This document shows positions 25,365 through 38,726 of a stretch of 64,000 nucleotides of DNA, piece by piece. Both the position numbers and the translations under genes were made by a program. Source of the stretch: Daldinia sp. FL1419 (lineage: Eukaryota; Ascomycota; Sordariomycetes; Xylariales; Hypoxylaceae); NCBI GenBank assembly GCA_025201765.1, contig MU623474.1:31918-95917 (forward strand), given 5' to 3'. The notes beneath the pieces are model-generated. The model was not told where the DNA came from, searched no databases, and saw nothing but the letters and a program-made list of their open reading frames with translations. How positions within the stretch are numbered: position 1 is the first letter of the stretch; each line of letters opens with the position of its first letter.

Positions 25365-26290
25365 ATCTCAAATATGTAAATTGATTTTTGATATAAAGGG
25401 TGTCAATTGGTTTACGTGGGTCGAGACAAAGATACCGATGCGGATACTATGGAAACTTGAAGAGATGAGACAGTTCCTGACGCGTTGAGGCGAATCACGG
25501 GGTGGTCAAGGAACACACGTTATCACGTGATGACGATATTTCATTGAATATGATCTCATCCGCCCAAAGTATTCCATTGCGAAATTGCTTAGGTACCTAC
25601 CTAAGTAGGGCCATACATGTTACAAAATACATAGGTACAATACCTAGGTAGGTGGATTACTAAAGACAATTGATGCTTGAATCTTTATCGCTAGATCTAA
25701 AAATAGCAGGATGAATCGCCGCTAATCGTAGATTCATGGATAGCCGCAACCTTTTCAACTACGAAAGTAGTATTTCGCACCTCCTGAATAGACCAGTCGA
25801 TTGACTAAAATAGGGCTAATGTTTAGCTGCGATCGCTATAATTTCCTTTTGCCAATTCAGGACGATTCTACGCCGCTCCCGCCTAATCCCATTCCCATGC
25901 ATATATTAACTTTCTTGGGTCCACGAGTGTTATTAATAGTCGGAACATATTGCTCCTTCTAAACAACACCTCCATCATAGAGACCCTTGCTAAGATCCTC
26001 ACAGCGCCTCAACTCAGCAGCAACACTTCCATTCGTCGTATTCTTGTGTCGCAAACTTCCAATGTCGTCATATATCGTGGATATTACTTGATCAGTCATG
26101 TTTGGCAAATGGCATTGATATATTTCAACCTTCGAAATCCTTGGTTAGACCTCCTAGGGCCTCATCGGGCCAGGTAACCGGTCCTGGACTTCCGAGTCTA
26201 AATTCGGCTAGGACAACCCGACAAAGTCTTTAGTTAGTTATACTTAATTATCATTGGATAATTTCATGGATTAATCCCGTTGCGTTCCAA
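25365..26290. other. Gene-free region
   Basis: Promoter of the DUF2461 gene (-) and 3' flank of the C2H2 regulator (-). GGTACCTACC-type words near 25590-25650. One 75-codon frame at 25950 has no family signature. Confidence 0.55.
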
Positions 26291-29200
26291 TCAGCCCAGT
26301 CCCGAATTCGGTCCCATCCGACCAAGTGGCGTTCTATCTCGCGGCTTTTCGATCAGGTCTGCGTATCCTTCCAAACCAGCGCCGATTACTTTTACGATAT
26401 CAAAGATATGTGATCCCTTGAACGTCTCAGCCCAGAGCCGAACTACGGCTACCGCAAGCTGACGCAACTTCGTACCGTCATTTGCAGCCATATCCATATT
26501 TGGTGGCCCGTGTCCAGGAACGCCTCCCGAGAGCGAAGGGTCAATGGGCACAGCGAATTCTGTTTCATCCAGCATATGACGAAGCATTTCGAGAAGGTTT
26601 CGTTCGTCGGGTTCGGGAGGCGCACCTGTCGGACCGATCGAAGCAAGGGTCATAAGCCATTTCGAAAGGAGAATAGCGCACTCGAGATTACATACTACAC
26701 TAGAGTTAGCTGTTGCGTCCTTTAACCATAATATTATTAGAGCAGTTTCATTTTTGCTTACGCGAGTGTTGCATGCTCCATTCTGACGACTTTCTCCTTG
26801 CTACGTAATTGACACCCACTTTAACAAGCATAGATAATGCATGTATGGCTTGGAAGACGGCTCGGTTAAGGCGCACGCTGCGAACAAGATATGGCGCATC
26901 GTGGAAAGCCTGCGCAATCTGACTCACATCTCTTGTTTCCAATGTCCTACTGGGACTCAAGTCTGTATATAATCGGATAGATGCTAATCGCCAGAGTGCG
27001 GTTGAGTTGTAAGTAACAGAACCACCCGGCAGTGAATCCGGGCCGTTTTGATGGCTACCTTCTGTTATGCGCGCTTGGTGTTGCTCAAAGCTCATTTGCC
27101 AGATTCTTAGGGCTTGGAAGCAATCTTCGACATCGTCGTGACGAAGTCCACCAAAAGGTGATACTGAATTGAAAGATGTCTGCTTCAAGAGAAAAATATG
27201 TTGTAATATGGCATGGATGAGAATATAATTGCCCAGAGAGGACATATAAGCAGGGGGTCCTTGCGTTGGTCTGATAAATAATCTCGCAAATGCATCTTGA
27301 AGCGATATGTCCATACTAGGGAAAGACTGACGGGCTTCCTGCCATTGCCAAGCCGTTTCCGCCCTCCAGAGTTTCGAGGAGTGTGGAAGAATAAGGTTAA
27401 GTTCGGATGTTAGCAGTAAAGGAGGCATGTTATATGCGATACTACATAGATTGAAGAAGCTGTATGCAATAAGTTTTGTGCGATTAGCTCCTTCTATCCG
27501 GACCCAGGCCTCCCAATCGGCCGTTTGTGTAGACTCTGATAGAAATCCTTCCTCGCGCACAAGAAGGGCTAGAAGGCTTTGTAACGATAGAGCTTCGCGG
27601 AGAATCGCTTTGGCGCCCCAGAGCCCAACAGCGAACAGCAATAAAAGAGACTGGATGGTTTCCATGCGGGACTGGGGAGTATTCGGAGAACTAGAAGACG
27701 ATTAGTTAACCAGATATTGATATGGGGATATGTGCAGTTGGAACTTCTTACTAAGGCTCTCGATGCGTATCCTGAGTCATCGAACGTTCTTGTTGGACAG
27801 AACTAAAGGAGTGGCGGAACCCATGGCTTGGAGATGGCCGCGTGGAATGAGGACTATATGCAGCCGGTGTCGGCAATAAACTGTGCACTTCGTGACTATG
27901 GCGGCGTCGAATCTGCTCGAGCGCAACTGCTTTGGCTGCATACCATAAAGCATTTGATCGGTGACTTTCAAATCTGTATTGCGCGCCAACCGCTAATATT
28001 GCCAGCAAAAGCTCCGGGGCTAGTTCAGCCGCCGCTATTGTTGGTAAATGTAGTATTGGCAGGTGATCATGAAAACCGCTTACGTACCCTTCCAGGAACC
28101 TAGTAAGGGTATGTCGAGAAGGAAACACGAAATCATTTGGTAAAACGGACGAGAATTCGTCGAGTCGATTCTTAATAACAGTATGGTCCATCGCGGAGAC
28201 TCTCATAGGCTGCGACCTTGTCGATTCGTCGTGTATTCTGGGACCACCTTCTGAGGGATCTCTAGGATCAGGAGCTAATGACGGAAAACGAGAGGGAAGC
28301 TGAGACGACGGCTTTGAAAGCCCAGCCCGATGGATATCGGAGAGATGTCGCGGCCACATACCCATACCCTGATCCGCATCGAAGGCTTGAGGGAGGAAGT
28401 GGGACGACGTCGCAAATTCATCTAGGAAGAGGTTATAATCATCGAATGAAGACGGCCCAGCTGAATTCGGTAATCCATGCGACATAGCCACAGGCTCGGG
28501 CTCACGTCCGCGGTCAGAGTATGGTATTCCTTCGTCGTATGATTTAATGCGCGTCAAGCCAGCCCCGGGTTGTCCAATATCCGTGATCATCGGCTGCATC
28601 GAGTTAACCTCATTTGCAGAAGCAATTTGGGTCGCCGCATCAGACAAGAGATCAAGATTACAAGCCGTAGCCCTGGTAGTGTGACGAGGATCAGGAGCAA
28701 GCGGAGGTACTGTCACAGAAGATGACATGGAATCTGAATGATAATGCGGCGGATGAGCCCGAGGCACTCCCATCATTTCAGTGTCGACATGGTTTTCGGC
28801 GGATAAAGGCGGTTGGGCAGCGCCGGCCGTTGACGGCTTCCGTGGCCGGTTGCCGTCCTTGTTAGAACCTTCATTGAGATGAACGAGTTTCTCGTGACGG
28901 ACGAGGAGATCCCTGATGTCCATATAAGCATATTCACAGGAGGATGAGGGAGAAGGTGGAAGTTAAGGCGCCACCAGTAGGAAAATAGAAGGGGACAAGG
29001 AGTCTTCAGGGCCGCAAGGCACGCATGAGATGTATGTATGTGGCCTATTTGCAGAAGACCCAAGGGACTAAGGAGGGGGGGATGGGGGTAGTTTAGCGCC
29101 TACGGAGGACGGTAAGTGGTTGGACGGCGGTGGGCAAGGCGGGAGTGACCGCCACAATAGGAATTGGTAGCTTAGTTCAGGACGTAATAAATAAAAGAAC

Positions 29201-29510
29201 AGATTAACTAACCGACGCCCAAAGGTCTTTCCGCAACGAGCCCACCCGCACGAAAATGGCTTCTCTTTAGTATGTGTTCTCTCATGGCGTTGAACATGCT
29301 CTACACGCCTAATTAGGAGATCGCCGTGTAAGTAAATTGCCAGCGAAAATAGATAAACTGCAAGGCGATGAATAGACCTGGGGACCCTTACCTAAAACGT
29401 TTGTCGCAGAACTTACACGGTAGGGTCTTGGGCTTCTGCTGCCGACCTTCCACGCTGTCCTCGGCAGTACCATTGACTCCGGAGCCTTCTATGGACGGCA
29501 TGGTTTTCAT
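26291..29510 (-). CDS. C2H2 zinc-finger transcription factor with fungal_trans domain
   Basis: Five exons: 29392-29510, 29213-29308, 27752-28912, 26762-27690, 26291-26694; 902 residues. Two adjacent N-terminal fingers: C32-x2-C35-x12-H48-x3-H52 and C60-x4-C65-x12-H78-x4-H83, joined by the classical TKEKPF linker. The first two introns cut inside finger 1 and finger 2, so neither finger is readable in one frame. The second intron is long (300 bases). Residues 90-280 are disordered Ser/Pro-rich. The helical fungal_trans region (PF04082) begins near residue 300 with NDFVFPSRHTLTRFLEGYVS and FHDHLPILHLPT. Junction sequences QDTHREPYSSPNTPQSR and MQHSLCNLECAILLSKW come from splicing. Fungal proteins of this build are general metabolic or developmental regulators; no specific orthologue is claimed. 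Its promoter side is unusually long. Confidence 0.9.
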
Positions 29511-30585
29511 TTGGGGTCAGGATAAGTGAATAATAATTAGTATAAAGTAACTCCCTGTACAAAATATGGGTGTAATGCAGTTAAGTCACGCAACACACGG
29601 AAGTGGGGGGTAAGTCGGAAAGGTATAAGGTCCAGGGCCAGGAAGTTGTGCCGGAAAGAGGAATCAATGTCTTGCGGGGCGGGCGTTGGATGGGTGAATT
29701 CATGAGCGTGATAGATGTATGTAGTATCAATCGATTCTCTAAGTATACTCGGTACGTAACGCGAGCTTCCACTACATTCGTCCTGACTGCTTCCCCCAAG
29801 TGATCGCCCACTCGCCGTGTTGGCGGCCAACGTTGTGATCAACAGAGCTCGGGGTTCCAAGAGAGCTTGGATAACCGCATGAAACTAGTAGGGCTGAGGT
29901 AACTCAATGCCTAGTGACAAGCGAGACTGCGATTCGATACGTTTCTCACAGGAGGCCAAAACTGGTGAGCCCGGACTAATTAACTGACACGGGGGAAAAC
30001 TGCTACTGGTAGGCTTATTGGCCGACGATGGTAGGCGCGGAGAATGTAAGAATAATGAAGGGCGCGTGTGGAGATGCAGTCGAAGATTAAGAGGTAGGTA
30101 TGTAAGGTATGTGCTATGTATTTTTTTTTTTTTTTGAACTTCTACGGCGAAGATTGTGTCGGAGATTCTAGCGTTCAAATAACAAGACGACACATTTAGA
30201 ATAAGACTAACGGGATAAAATGGGATACGAATGAAAAGGTTTCATGCTATAGTAAGCTGGGATGAGATGGATAAGGTCATAGACCACAGGTGTTGACGAT
30301 GGTTTGAATTCGGGGTTGTGTTAAATTGTTTATGTGTAAGATGAGGAGTGAGGAGGAGAATTGTGAGGAGGGGACGGAGAGGAGGATGCGGAGATGGGGG
30401 AAATTCATTAGGTTGTAACTTACCTCGTTTTAGTGAAGGAAACCGCCTGTAAGTAACGGGGTAGCCGCCGGTTTCCTTGCGAGTGAAACTCAAACCTGCC
30501 ATAAGAAATAATACCTAGAGAAAAGTGGCGCCGGGTCAGAAGCGGTAGACTTTACTTATACGAACTCCAACCTACATAGGAATAT

Positions 30586-30735
30586 CTTAGGTACCTAAAT
30601 TTCAATATTTAATGTCTAACCTAGGTACCTACTACCTAATAAGATGCCCACTGAGGTACGTATACGTCAAGCATGTGTGTACCTACCTACCTAAGGTAGG
30701 TACCTAACCTAGGTACCTATATATGTATGTATGTA
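30586..30735. repeat. Cluster of TAGGTACCTA/CCTAGG palindromic words
   Basis: Within 150 bases the words GGTACC, CCTAGG and TACCTACC alternate several times and end in a GTAT/GTAC run. The same short self-complementary words are scattered over most spacers of the window and are rare in its coding exons. Confidence 0.7.
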
Positions 30736-33700
30736 CGTGACACGGTAACATGCCCAGTGATATATGTGACATTTTTCCTTTATTCAAAATATTTCTCTTG
30801 TTATATTACCTAAGATCCCTCTAATAGATGCACAAGCGTGCCTATACTATACCCCTATTCTACCCATCCATTCGTCCAACGTTGTATCAGGGATTGGTCA
30901 GCTCATATGGAGAGTGGCTCTTGTTCGTGAAGAGGAGAATTCGTCTTACCGACGTGTATCTCTACTCCTCACTCCTTGTTGATGCAAGTCACCTGGTGTA
31001 GGTACGCCTTAGTATTACGCATATTACGCATATAAAAAGCGAACCGCAGCCCCTTGTAAGGTACATGCGAGAGAAGAAATAAACGTAGGTACGTAAGGCG
31101 TGCGATTCGGATAGATAGAAGCGGCGTTAGATTTTTTGAGGTGCATTCCCCGCCCCCAGAAATAAATAAGCATTGCTAACAACCCGTGGAGACTGGGGAC
31201 GGGGTGCCCTGTCAGCTAACCCCATACTTGTCCATAGCACCCCTCGGTACAGTCTCCGCATTGGAGAAACTAGCTCTACGTGCGTGGGAAAGTGTGGGGG
31301 GCGGGGGTAGCCAATCAACCCGAAGAGACTCAAATAAGAAGCGACTTACCTACTGCGTATAGGTTACAATATTGGTACCTTTTTGGGACCCCGTTGGCCG
31401 ACTTGTATTATATCTGATCTAAGTTTTGATGGATCAATTATCACTATTAAGGTCCAAAAAAAGTAAACTCTCATATTGGTTGGATACCTGCTTAGGTGCA
31501 TTTATATGTTGGAGGATGAAAGTGGAAGTCTTACGTCAACAATAAACAGGACCGTGGGAAAACAACGCTAGGGCTTCAAAATCATGATTGGTGGGATCTA
31601 GGGTAGAGTGCTCAAGATAAGAGGAGGGGCAGGAGAGAAGAGAAAAAAAGGAAGAAGGGATAGGAAAAGAGATTGTTCCCATTAGGCATCGTATTATCGT
31701 AATGGACATTCATTTTTGTAGCCATGACAGACGGGCCATATCTCTAGTATTAAAGTAAATGCAAGTGAGATGGTAGGTAACACGGCTGTAGGAGTAACAC
31801 ATTTTTAAGCCCAAGGAGCGCCACTTAGTACTCAAATGAAGCCTAATGGCCTATTGAATGTTCGGATAGCGTTGATCTTCTCCTCAACTATAGCTACTTG
31901 TAGCAGTGATCGGCAAGGTCCGACCTTGCTGTAGAATGCTTTGCCGGCCGACTAGGCAAAGACGGGAATACTCATTGTCAATGACAGCAGGAGGCATGGA
32001 CCCAGAAGACACTTCAATAGATGGGTGTTGTGTGGATCTGAAGAAGCGATTCGGAATATACTTGATCTTGTGCTTTGGTGCAGCAGCTATACGTAAGAAA
32101 AATAGATTGGTAACCTTTTTGGAGCATCGAGGTATTGGTCTTAACTAACACGTTATACATACCTACCTACCAGGTACTTACCTACATTATACCTGCATGT
32201 ACGACCTAGCTAAGGATCACAATCTCACATTATACACCCGCTGATTGCGTGCCTTATGTCCTAAACAGAACCCCAAAATTGCCAAATTTTTGATCTGATA
32301 TTGGAAAATTGAAAGCTTGTAGTTTCTTCTAATAAATTCTTTAAATTACTTTGGCCCACAGCTCGGTACGATTATAATTAAAGAATTGCAAATTACCCGA
32401 ATATGTGGAGTTGACAAGTTGGGGAACTGGGGAGTATAGTGGGCAAAGTGGGCAGTGGGAATACGGGATTTGGAATGCGGAGTACCTTACCTGGGACGAA
32501 CAGCTACCTCCTACATGTACCTACAATCTACCTTGTGCTATGCACCCGGATATGCCTAGCCCTGGTCCGTGTAACGAGAAGATGACCTCGCTAAAAGGTA
32601 ATAAACCTACCAACACGACGACTCACCGTATCCGACTATTGGAACTTATCCTCCCAAGGGTTAGACTCGCAAATACACCAGTTACCCAATATCAGGTCAT
32701 GTCTAGGAACTTACTAAGATTCCCAGTAGTTAGACCAGTCCGTTCCAGCATCATGTAGTACTTGCCCTTTGGCTTATTCTCTCAACCTCCCTAGGCCGCA
32801 GATACCTATAACCGCCCTTCCGGTGGTGGATTGTCCAGTTCCGGAGACCCCATATAATTTTCTTCTCAGATACCGCGACACCCACCAGTTAGCGAACCCC
32901 GGATTTCATCAAAACCTGCAGACCAAGAACCGTGGCGCCAAGGTCCCACCACAGCAGTATGGAACCATCGGCGGTACCAGAGATGGTGGGCCTCAACGCG
33001 TTGTCCTTGGACGGATAATCACAGATTGAGATCCGTGATTGATTTTAGAAGGGCTGGGGAAACCGAGCTACCACCGGGCAAAGCTCCATAACTGGAGCCA
33101 TCGTCGTCGTCAATGATTAAGATATTCCGACCAACACTCATTTCTTGGCAGATCCAGACGAGGTGGGCCAAAGACGCTCATGACTAGATCCCATGATAGC
33201 ATCGTGGTAAATTTATAGGTAGGCTAAAAGGGTAGAGAGGCCATAAAGTTTGATGCGTCAGCTTAATTTTCCAATGTTGAAGAAGTGTTTACTCCTTGTT
33301 CGCTGGGTTAGGTAAACACATTGAAGCGGAGTAGGAAAGTGAGCGGAAGAAGACATCGGCAGATGATCTTGGAGGGGGGGACGGATAATTCAAGCCTTAT
33401 CGCCAAGACTCCCGATGGGGGAAGAAAATGAAGCTTAATTCCAGCTCTTAGAGGAGGGGAAAGCTTCATCTACACCAACTCGATTCTAAGTGAGGGACGT
33501 GCGGGTGATCGGCCACCATGGGTTAGGGTAGAGGGGGGTTTGGAAGGGCAGCCACTAAGATTGAATACGAATTTCGATGCTTTATTCGAGTTCGCGTATG
33601 TGTAAGATTTTCTTCGCACAGAGTTTGCCAAGTAAGATTTGTCCTAAAAGACATGTTCGGGAAATGATTCATGGCGGTATGACAATATTCAGCAAGTGTA

Positions 33701-34662
33701 AGTTGGGTAAATAAGATAAAAGTTTGGCCGTAAATCCGGTCGATTTAAGCTCACGTAAGAGATATTCGTGTTATATTGTTTTTATATGTAAAAGAGCTAA
33801 CTTGAGCTAACTTGAGCTGACATGCTGTAACCTCGGGAGAAACTCTTTGGAGATATCGGTAATGGCTCGGTCTCAATCTGGCTCTACCGGCATAATAATT
33901 AAAATTGTCGATGAACCCAGATGGATGACGGTGTATCAACGAGGAAAGGATGAACAAGCTTTATTAGATCTCATGCAGAAGAAAAGAGAGAAAAGAGAGA
34001 AGAGAGAAAAAAAGAGTTTAAAAGAGATACAGTGCGCATGCCACAGTAAGTATAAAACCGACTACTGTATTCACTACGCCCTATCAAGTAACGCTTCCTG
34101 CCTTCCCAAGTCATGTTTTGAAACATTCCAAGGATATTTTTAAGCATGGAACCTTGGAAAAGCCCCGGTGGTGCCCCTGCTCCCCTGCTCCCCCAGGTTT
34201 GACCGATTCACACAACATTCACCACCTTCCATTTATTTGACATTATTTAGATTGATCGAAACCCAATCGGGCCGTCCCCTGGATTCCAACCAATTCCAAC
34301 CATGAATACCCATTTTCCTTCCATTTTCTCCCCGTTTCTTCCCCTAATAGCATTGAATGGCATTGAATAGCATTGAATACCCATTTCTTAGCTCTTGGAT
34401 ACCACCGAGATTACACGGAAAAGCTTAGCGCCAGGGGTAAAGACAACGCTCGACGGCGCTCTGCTGGTAGTAACATAATGCAATGCAACACAGTTGCAAC
34501 CTAAACTCTTTTTATGCACGGACAAGGAAGAGATATTTAACGTTGAATTTAGATGACATAAAGTTCCGATAGATAGGGCTCTCCGGTCCGAGTGTTGGGC
34601 CTCCTCCTTGGCTAGTGTTCTGACATGACACAGAAAGGAAGGGAAGAATGAAGACAGGTTTG

Positions 34663-34688
34663 AAAAAAAAAAAAAAAAAAAAAAAAAA
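34663..34688. repeat. 26-base A homopolymer
   Basis: Direct observation: uninterrupted A run in the spacer upstream of the GH55 gene. It could be the trace of a retroposed poly(A) tail, but no LINE/SINE body or target duplication was recognised next to it. Confidence 0.8.
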
Positions 34689-35695
34689 GAATCGACCGAT
34701 AGTGGCTATTCTTAAAATTCCAGGGCTGTGGATTCATAGAGTAAAGCCGCGTCAGATGGCCCCCAGATGGCACCCCCAGTCTAAGTCGATGACTTACATG
34801 TGGCCTCGAGTGTCTCGCGGCTCCAACGTCACATGCTTGAAACAACCACCTTTACATGGAACACTCCAACTAATTTAGGATGACCACCGGCATCCAATCT
34901 CTTGTGGGCTCCGCCATCCTACCTATCACATCTCGCATGGTACCTGAATAGACGATTCCATTTCGAGTAGGAGGCTTTCCAAGCCGCGGTAATGCCCGAC
35001 CCTGAACATGTTCTGGCTCTTCTAGTTCTGGGAGCTGCCGCAATGAAAGGATGACCTTCGATGCATATGGCCCCACTACCGCTCACTACCTTATACTTTG
35101 ATAGAAGTCCATATGCTAGTTGAAGCTTACCTCCGTACTTAGCTCTAGATCTTTGCGACCTCCGTCTCCATAATGCTACTTCGCTGGATCGTTTCCTCCA
35201 GGAATGTTATGTCTTGGTATAGTTTAACAAGTAAGTGCTCAATATACTCTATCTAGTGTATGTGGTCAAGCCCCTTTTCGACTTTCGCCTTTCGCTAAGG
35301 TTACCTAGCTACCTGGGCTTTGCGCACCTAGGTTATGTAGTCTGCAACCTTGCGCGTGGCTGTTGCGCTCGGTCGAATCAATCCAGTTCACTGGTCCAAC
35401 AATGGGGCTGGCAAAAGGTCAGGGGTTTACTTTAGCTCTTGACCTTCTCATGTTTCTCTAGCTATACTCGATCCTGCCTAATAGCTTGAGTCACTTGTTG
35501 GTTCACGTTACGTCGAGGCGCAAACCCTGCTATTTATTATCCGTGGGTGACCCAACCACTTGTGATAGTCGACCACTTGTGATCATTCCCAACTTTATTC
35601 ATTCCTTTCGTTCATATAAGTTCCCTTCTACCCCGTCCCTTTTTGGGGCATACCAGTTCGTTGTTTGTATCTTCTTCGACCACATAGCTCTCAAT

Positions 35696-38437
35696 ATGCG
35701 GTTTCAAACATTCTTTTCGGCCGCACTTGGCCTGGCTGCCAGTGTAAGTGGCTATTGGCTCGAGGACATTAAACGTAAGAGTGCTTCTTGATATCATCCA
35801 GTTCAAGTTTTAATTAACACACAATTTAGACCAAGGTGTCGCACCTTTCGGAGGAGATGGATATACTGTATTCCGTAACGTTAAGGATTTCGGTGCCAAA
35901 GGTGATGGAACGACAGACGATACCGCCGCCATTACGGCGGCCATGAACACACCCGACAACAGGTGTTTACAAGGATGTGTAAGTAATATTATTCGAGATC
36001 ATGTAATTATGCTTGGTATCTTGCTGACATTTGGATACTCTTAGGCCTCTACCACAACGACTCCGGCAGTTGTCTATTTCCCATCTGGAACTTATATTAT
36101 TTCGAAATCGATTGTTCCTCCCTATTTCACTCAAATGGTCGGTGACCCGTCAGATCGGCCAGTGATTAAGGCGACTAGCAATTTCGAAGGTTTTGGTTTG
36201 ATTGATGGAAACCCATACTACGGCGAGAACTTGAACTGGATCTCAACAAACGTCTTTTATCGCCAAATCCGTAACTTCGTCTTCGATACTACCGCTATTG
36301 CGCCGGCAACTGCAGCAACTGGTATCCACTGGCCGACTTCGCAAGCAACTAGTCTTATTAATGTTGAATTCAACATGCCCACAGACCCCAGTGTCGTTCA
36401 CGTCGGACTTTTCATCGAGAGTGGTAAGGATTATCAATTCTATCAAGCATATCTTTAGACTAATATCATATCTAGGCTCTGGAGGCTTTATGAGCGATCT
36501 GACATTTAACGGTGGAGCGACTGGTGCATCTTTAGGCAACCAGCAGTACACCATGAGGAATCTAGTATTCAACAAGTGTCAAACAGGTATGGTTTTCGAT
36601 AAAATGTGAGCTTTAGAAGATTAGCATATTGACTATTTACTTAGCCATTATCCAGCTATGGAACTGGGGCTGGACTTACATTGGATTACAAATCAACGAC
36701 TGCCAAAAGGGAATCGATATCACAGCTGGTGGCTCTGATGCGCTTGCGACTGGCTCTATCACCGTCATCGATAGTGCTTTCAAGAACACTCCGGTGGGTA
36801 TCACCACTGCCTACCAACCTGGTGCTAAGCCGGACACTGCCGCAAGTGTTATCTTGGAAAACCTCAAACTCGACAATGTTCCAGTTGCAGTTGAGGGCCC
36901 AAGTGGCACTATCCTTGAAGGTGGTTCTACGACTATCGAGGCTTGGGGACAGGGACACCAATACACACCCGACGGACCCAACACGTTCCAAGCAGCCATT
37001 ACTCCTAACAAGAGGCCCGATTCCCTCGTTGCTAACGGCGCCTACTACTCGCGTTCCAAGCCTCAGTATGAGAAGCTTACCGCGTCTGATATTGTGAGCG
37101 CTCGGGACTCCGGAGCTAAGGGTGATGGTTCGACAGATGATGTAAGTCTATCCTCAGTCGCATTAATATTGATACCATGTTAACGCAATAGTAGACCAAA
37201 GCACTTCAATCCGCCATCGACAGCGCAGCTTCTGGTGGAAAGGTTCTCTTCCTCGACCACGGTATTTACAAGGTTACTTCGACTCTAAGCATCCCGGCAG
37301 GCTCAAAGATTGTCGGAGAAGGATACCCTATTATCGCAGCTAACGGCAACGCTTTCGGCGACATGAGCAACCCGAAGCCTCTATTACAAGTCGGTGCCAA
37401 CTCTGGCGATGCTGGTCAGGTGGAGCTCTCGGACTTTGTCGTAGGAAACATTGGACCTGCTCCCGGAGCTACTCTTATCGAGTGGAACCTCGCTTCCGCT
37501 GATACTCCGAGTGGTATGTGGGACGTCCATGCGAGAGTAGGTGGATTCTCCGGCTCGGACTTCCAGGTCGCCCAATGCCCTAAGAACCCCGGTTCTAGCG
37601 ACATTAACGACAAGTGCATCGGCGCGTACATGATGATGCACGTCACAAAACAAGCCTCCAACTTGTACATGGAGAACACGTGGTTGTGGGCGGCTGACCA
37701 CGATATCGAAGACGCCACCAACACGCAAATCACTATCTACTCCGGCAGGGGTCTCCGTAAGAAGCACCCGTCCTTTCTGGTTTACATAGGTCACTGACAG
37801 AGAATAGTTATCGAATCGACTGTCGGTAACATCTGGCTCGTCGGTACCGCTGTGGAGCACAACAACCTTTTCAACTACCAATTCGTCGGAACGAAGAACA
37901 TTTTCGCAAGCATGCTCCAGACTGAGACTCCGTAAGTTAAATTGCAAACTTTTACAATGATAAACGCTTACATTTTTCCAGGTACTACCAACCTACTCCC
38001 GATGCTACCAAGCCTTTCCCCGTAGTCGAAGCTCTACATGACCCTGACTTTGCGGCGACATGCGACGGCGTCGAAGGAAACTGTGCTAACGCATGGGGTC
38101 TACGAATCGTGGATTCCACCGACATCTTTATTTATGGTGCCGGCCATTATTCCTTCTTCAACAACTACAGCACTAGTAAGTATACACTAAGCTCGCCGTT
38201 CTAAAAAGAACTTGGATATTAATTTGCTGCTCTTTAGCTTGCTCTACAGTTGAGGCTGGCGAAAACTGCCAATCACGAATCGTTTCCCTCGAAGGCTCGA
38301 CCAGCAACATTAACATCTACGCCCTCAACACGATCGGATCTCTCAGTATGATCGACAAAGATGGAAAGAGCTTAGCCAAGTGGGAGGATAATGTGAACGT
38401 ATTCCAAGCGAATATAATGCTGTTCCGAACCGGCTAG
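35696..38437 (+). CDS. Secreted GH55 beta-1,3-glucanase
   Basis: Hydrolyses beta-1,3-glucan outside the cell, usually exo-acting. Nine exons: 35696-35774, 35830-35978, 36045-36423, 36476-36586, 36645-37141, 37195-37756, 37808-37931, 37982-38175, 38238-38437; 764 residues, normal for the family. Signal peptide MRFQTFFSAALGLAASVSG. The two beta-helix (pectate-lyase-3-like) modules each begin with the same motif: DFGAKGDGTTDD at residues 46-57 and DSGAKGDGSTDD at 394-405. Other marks: WNWGWTYIGLQINDC, MWDVHARVGGF, MENTWLWAADHDIED, GRGLLIESTVGNIWLVGTAV and IYGAGHYSFFNNYST. All eight introns have GT/AG borders and are about 50-70 bases. Substrate may be fungal wall glucan or plant callose. Downstream it converges on the PhyH gene 290 bases away. 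Confidence 0.95.
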
Positions 38438-38726
38438 AAACCGTGTTCATCCGAACAGCCATCTAGTGCTAAATTCGCACCTCGCAGAAGCGAGATAGAC
38501 CCGATCTCACTTGGACATTCGGGTTATAGCAGATACACATTGATATCTGCGGGATACGTCATAGGTTGCGTGGGCTGGCTTGCATATGTTTCGTTGTATA
38601 TCCTTTGATCTTTTTTGATCTTTTTATTCTTCTTTTTTTGACTACCTTCGCTGTATATAGTAGGCGACTCCAGTTGGATCCAAATTATTCTTATGGGAGG
38701 CTTGCTGGAATAAACGTTTGAGCCTA

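Larger units (their letters stand above)
29511..35695. other. Six-kilobase gene-free region between divergent genes
   Basis: Upstream of the C2H2 regulator (-) and of the GH55 gene (+). I found no exon chain with a family signature on either strand. Contents: a 15-base T run near 30120; a cluster of TAGGTACCTA-type palindromes at 30586-30735; a purine-rich GAAAAGAGA stretch near 33980-34012; a triple CATTGAAT word near 34350; a 26-base A run at 34663-34688. Part may be a long 5' leader of the regulator. Confidence 0.55.

Noticed and set aside
32405..33029. Two plus-strand frames of 117 and 86 codons
   Set aside because: No family signature and Pro/Arg-rich composition typical of noncoding DNA; no splice signals linking them in phase were identified.
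33847..34143. 98-codon frame with Lys/Glu/Arg run
   Set aside because: The charged run comes from a GAAAAGAGA microsatellite; the rest has no recognisable domain.
34663..34688. Poly(A) tract as possible LINE or retroposed gene tail
   Set aside because: No reverse-transcriptase remnant, gene copy or flanking duplication was seen next to it.
37384..37947. 187-codon minus-strand frame
   Set aside because: Antisense to GH55 exons 6 and 7, where the plus strand carries conserved family motifs.
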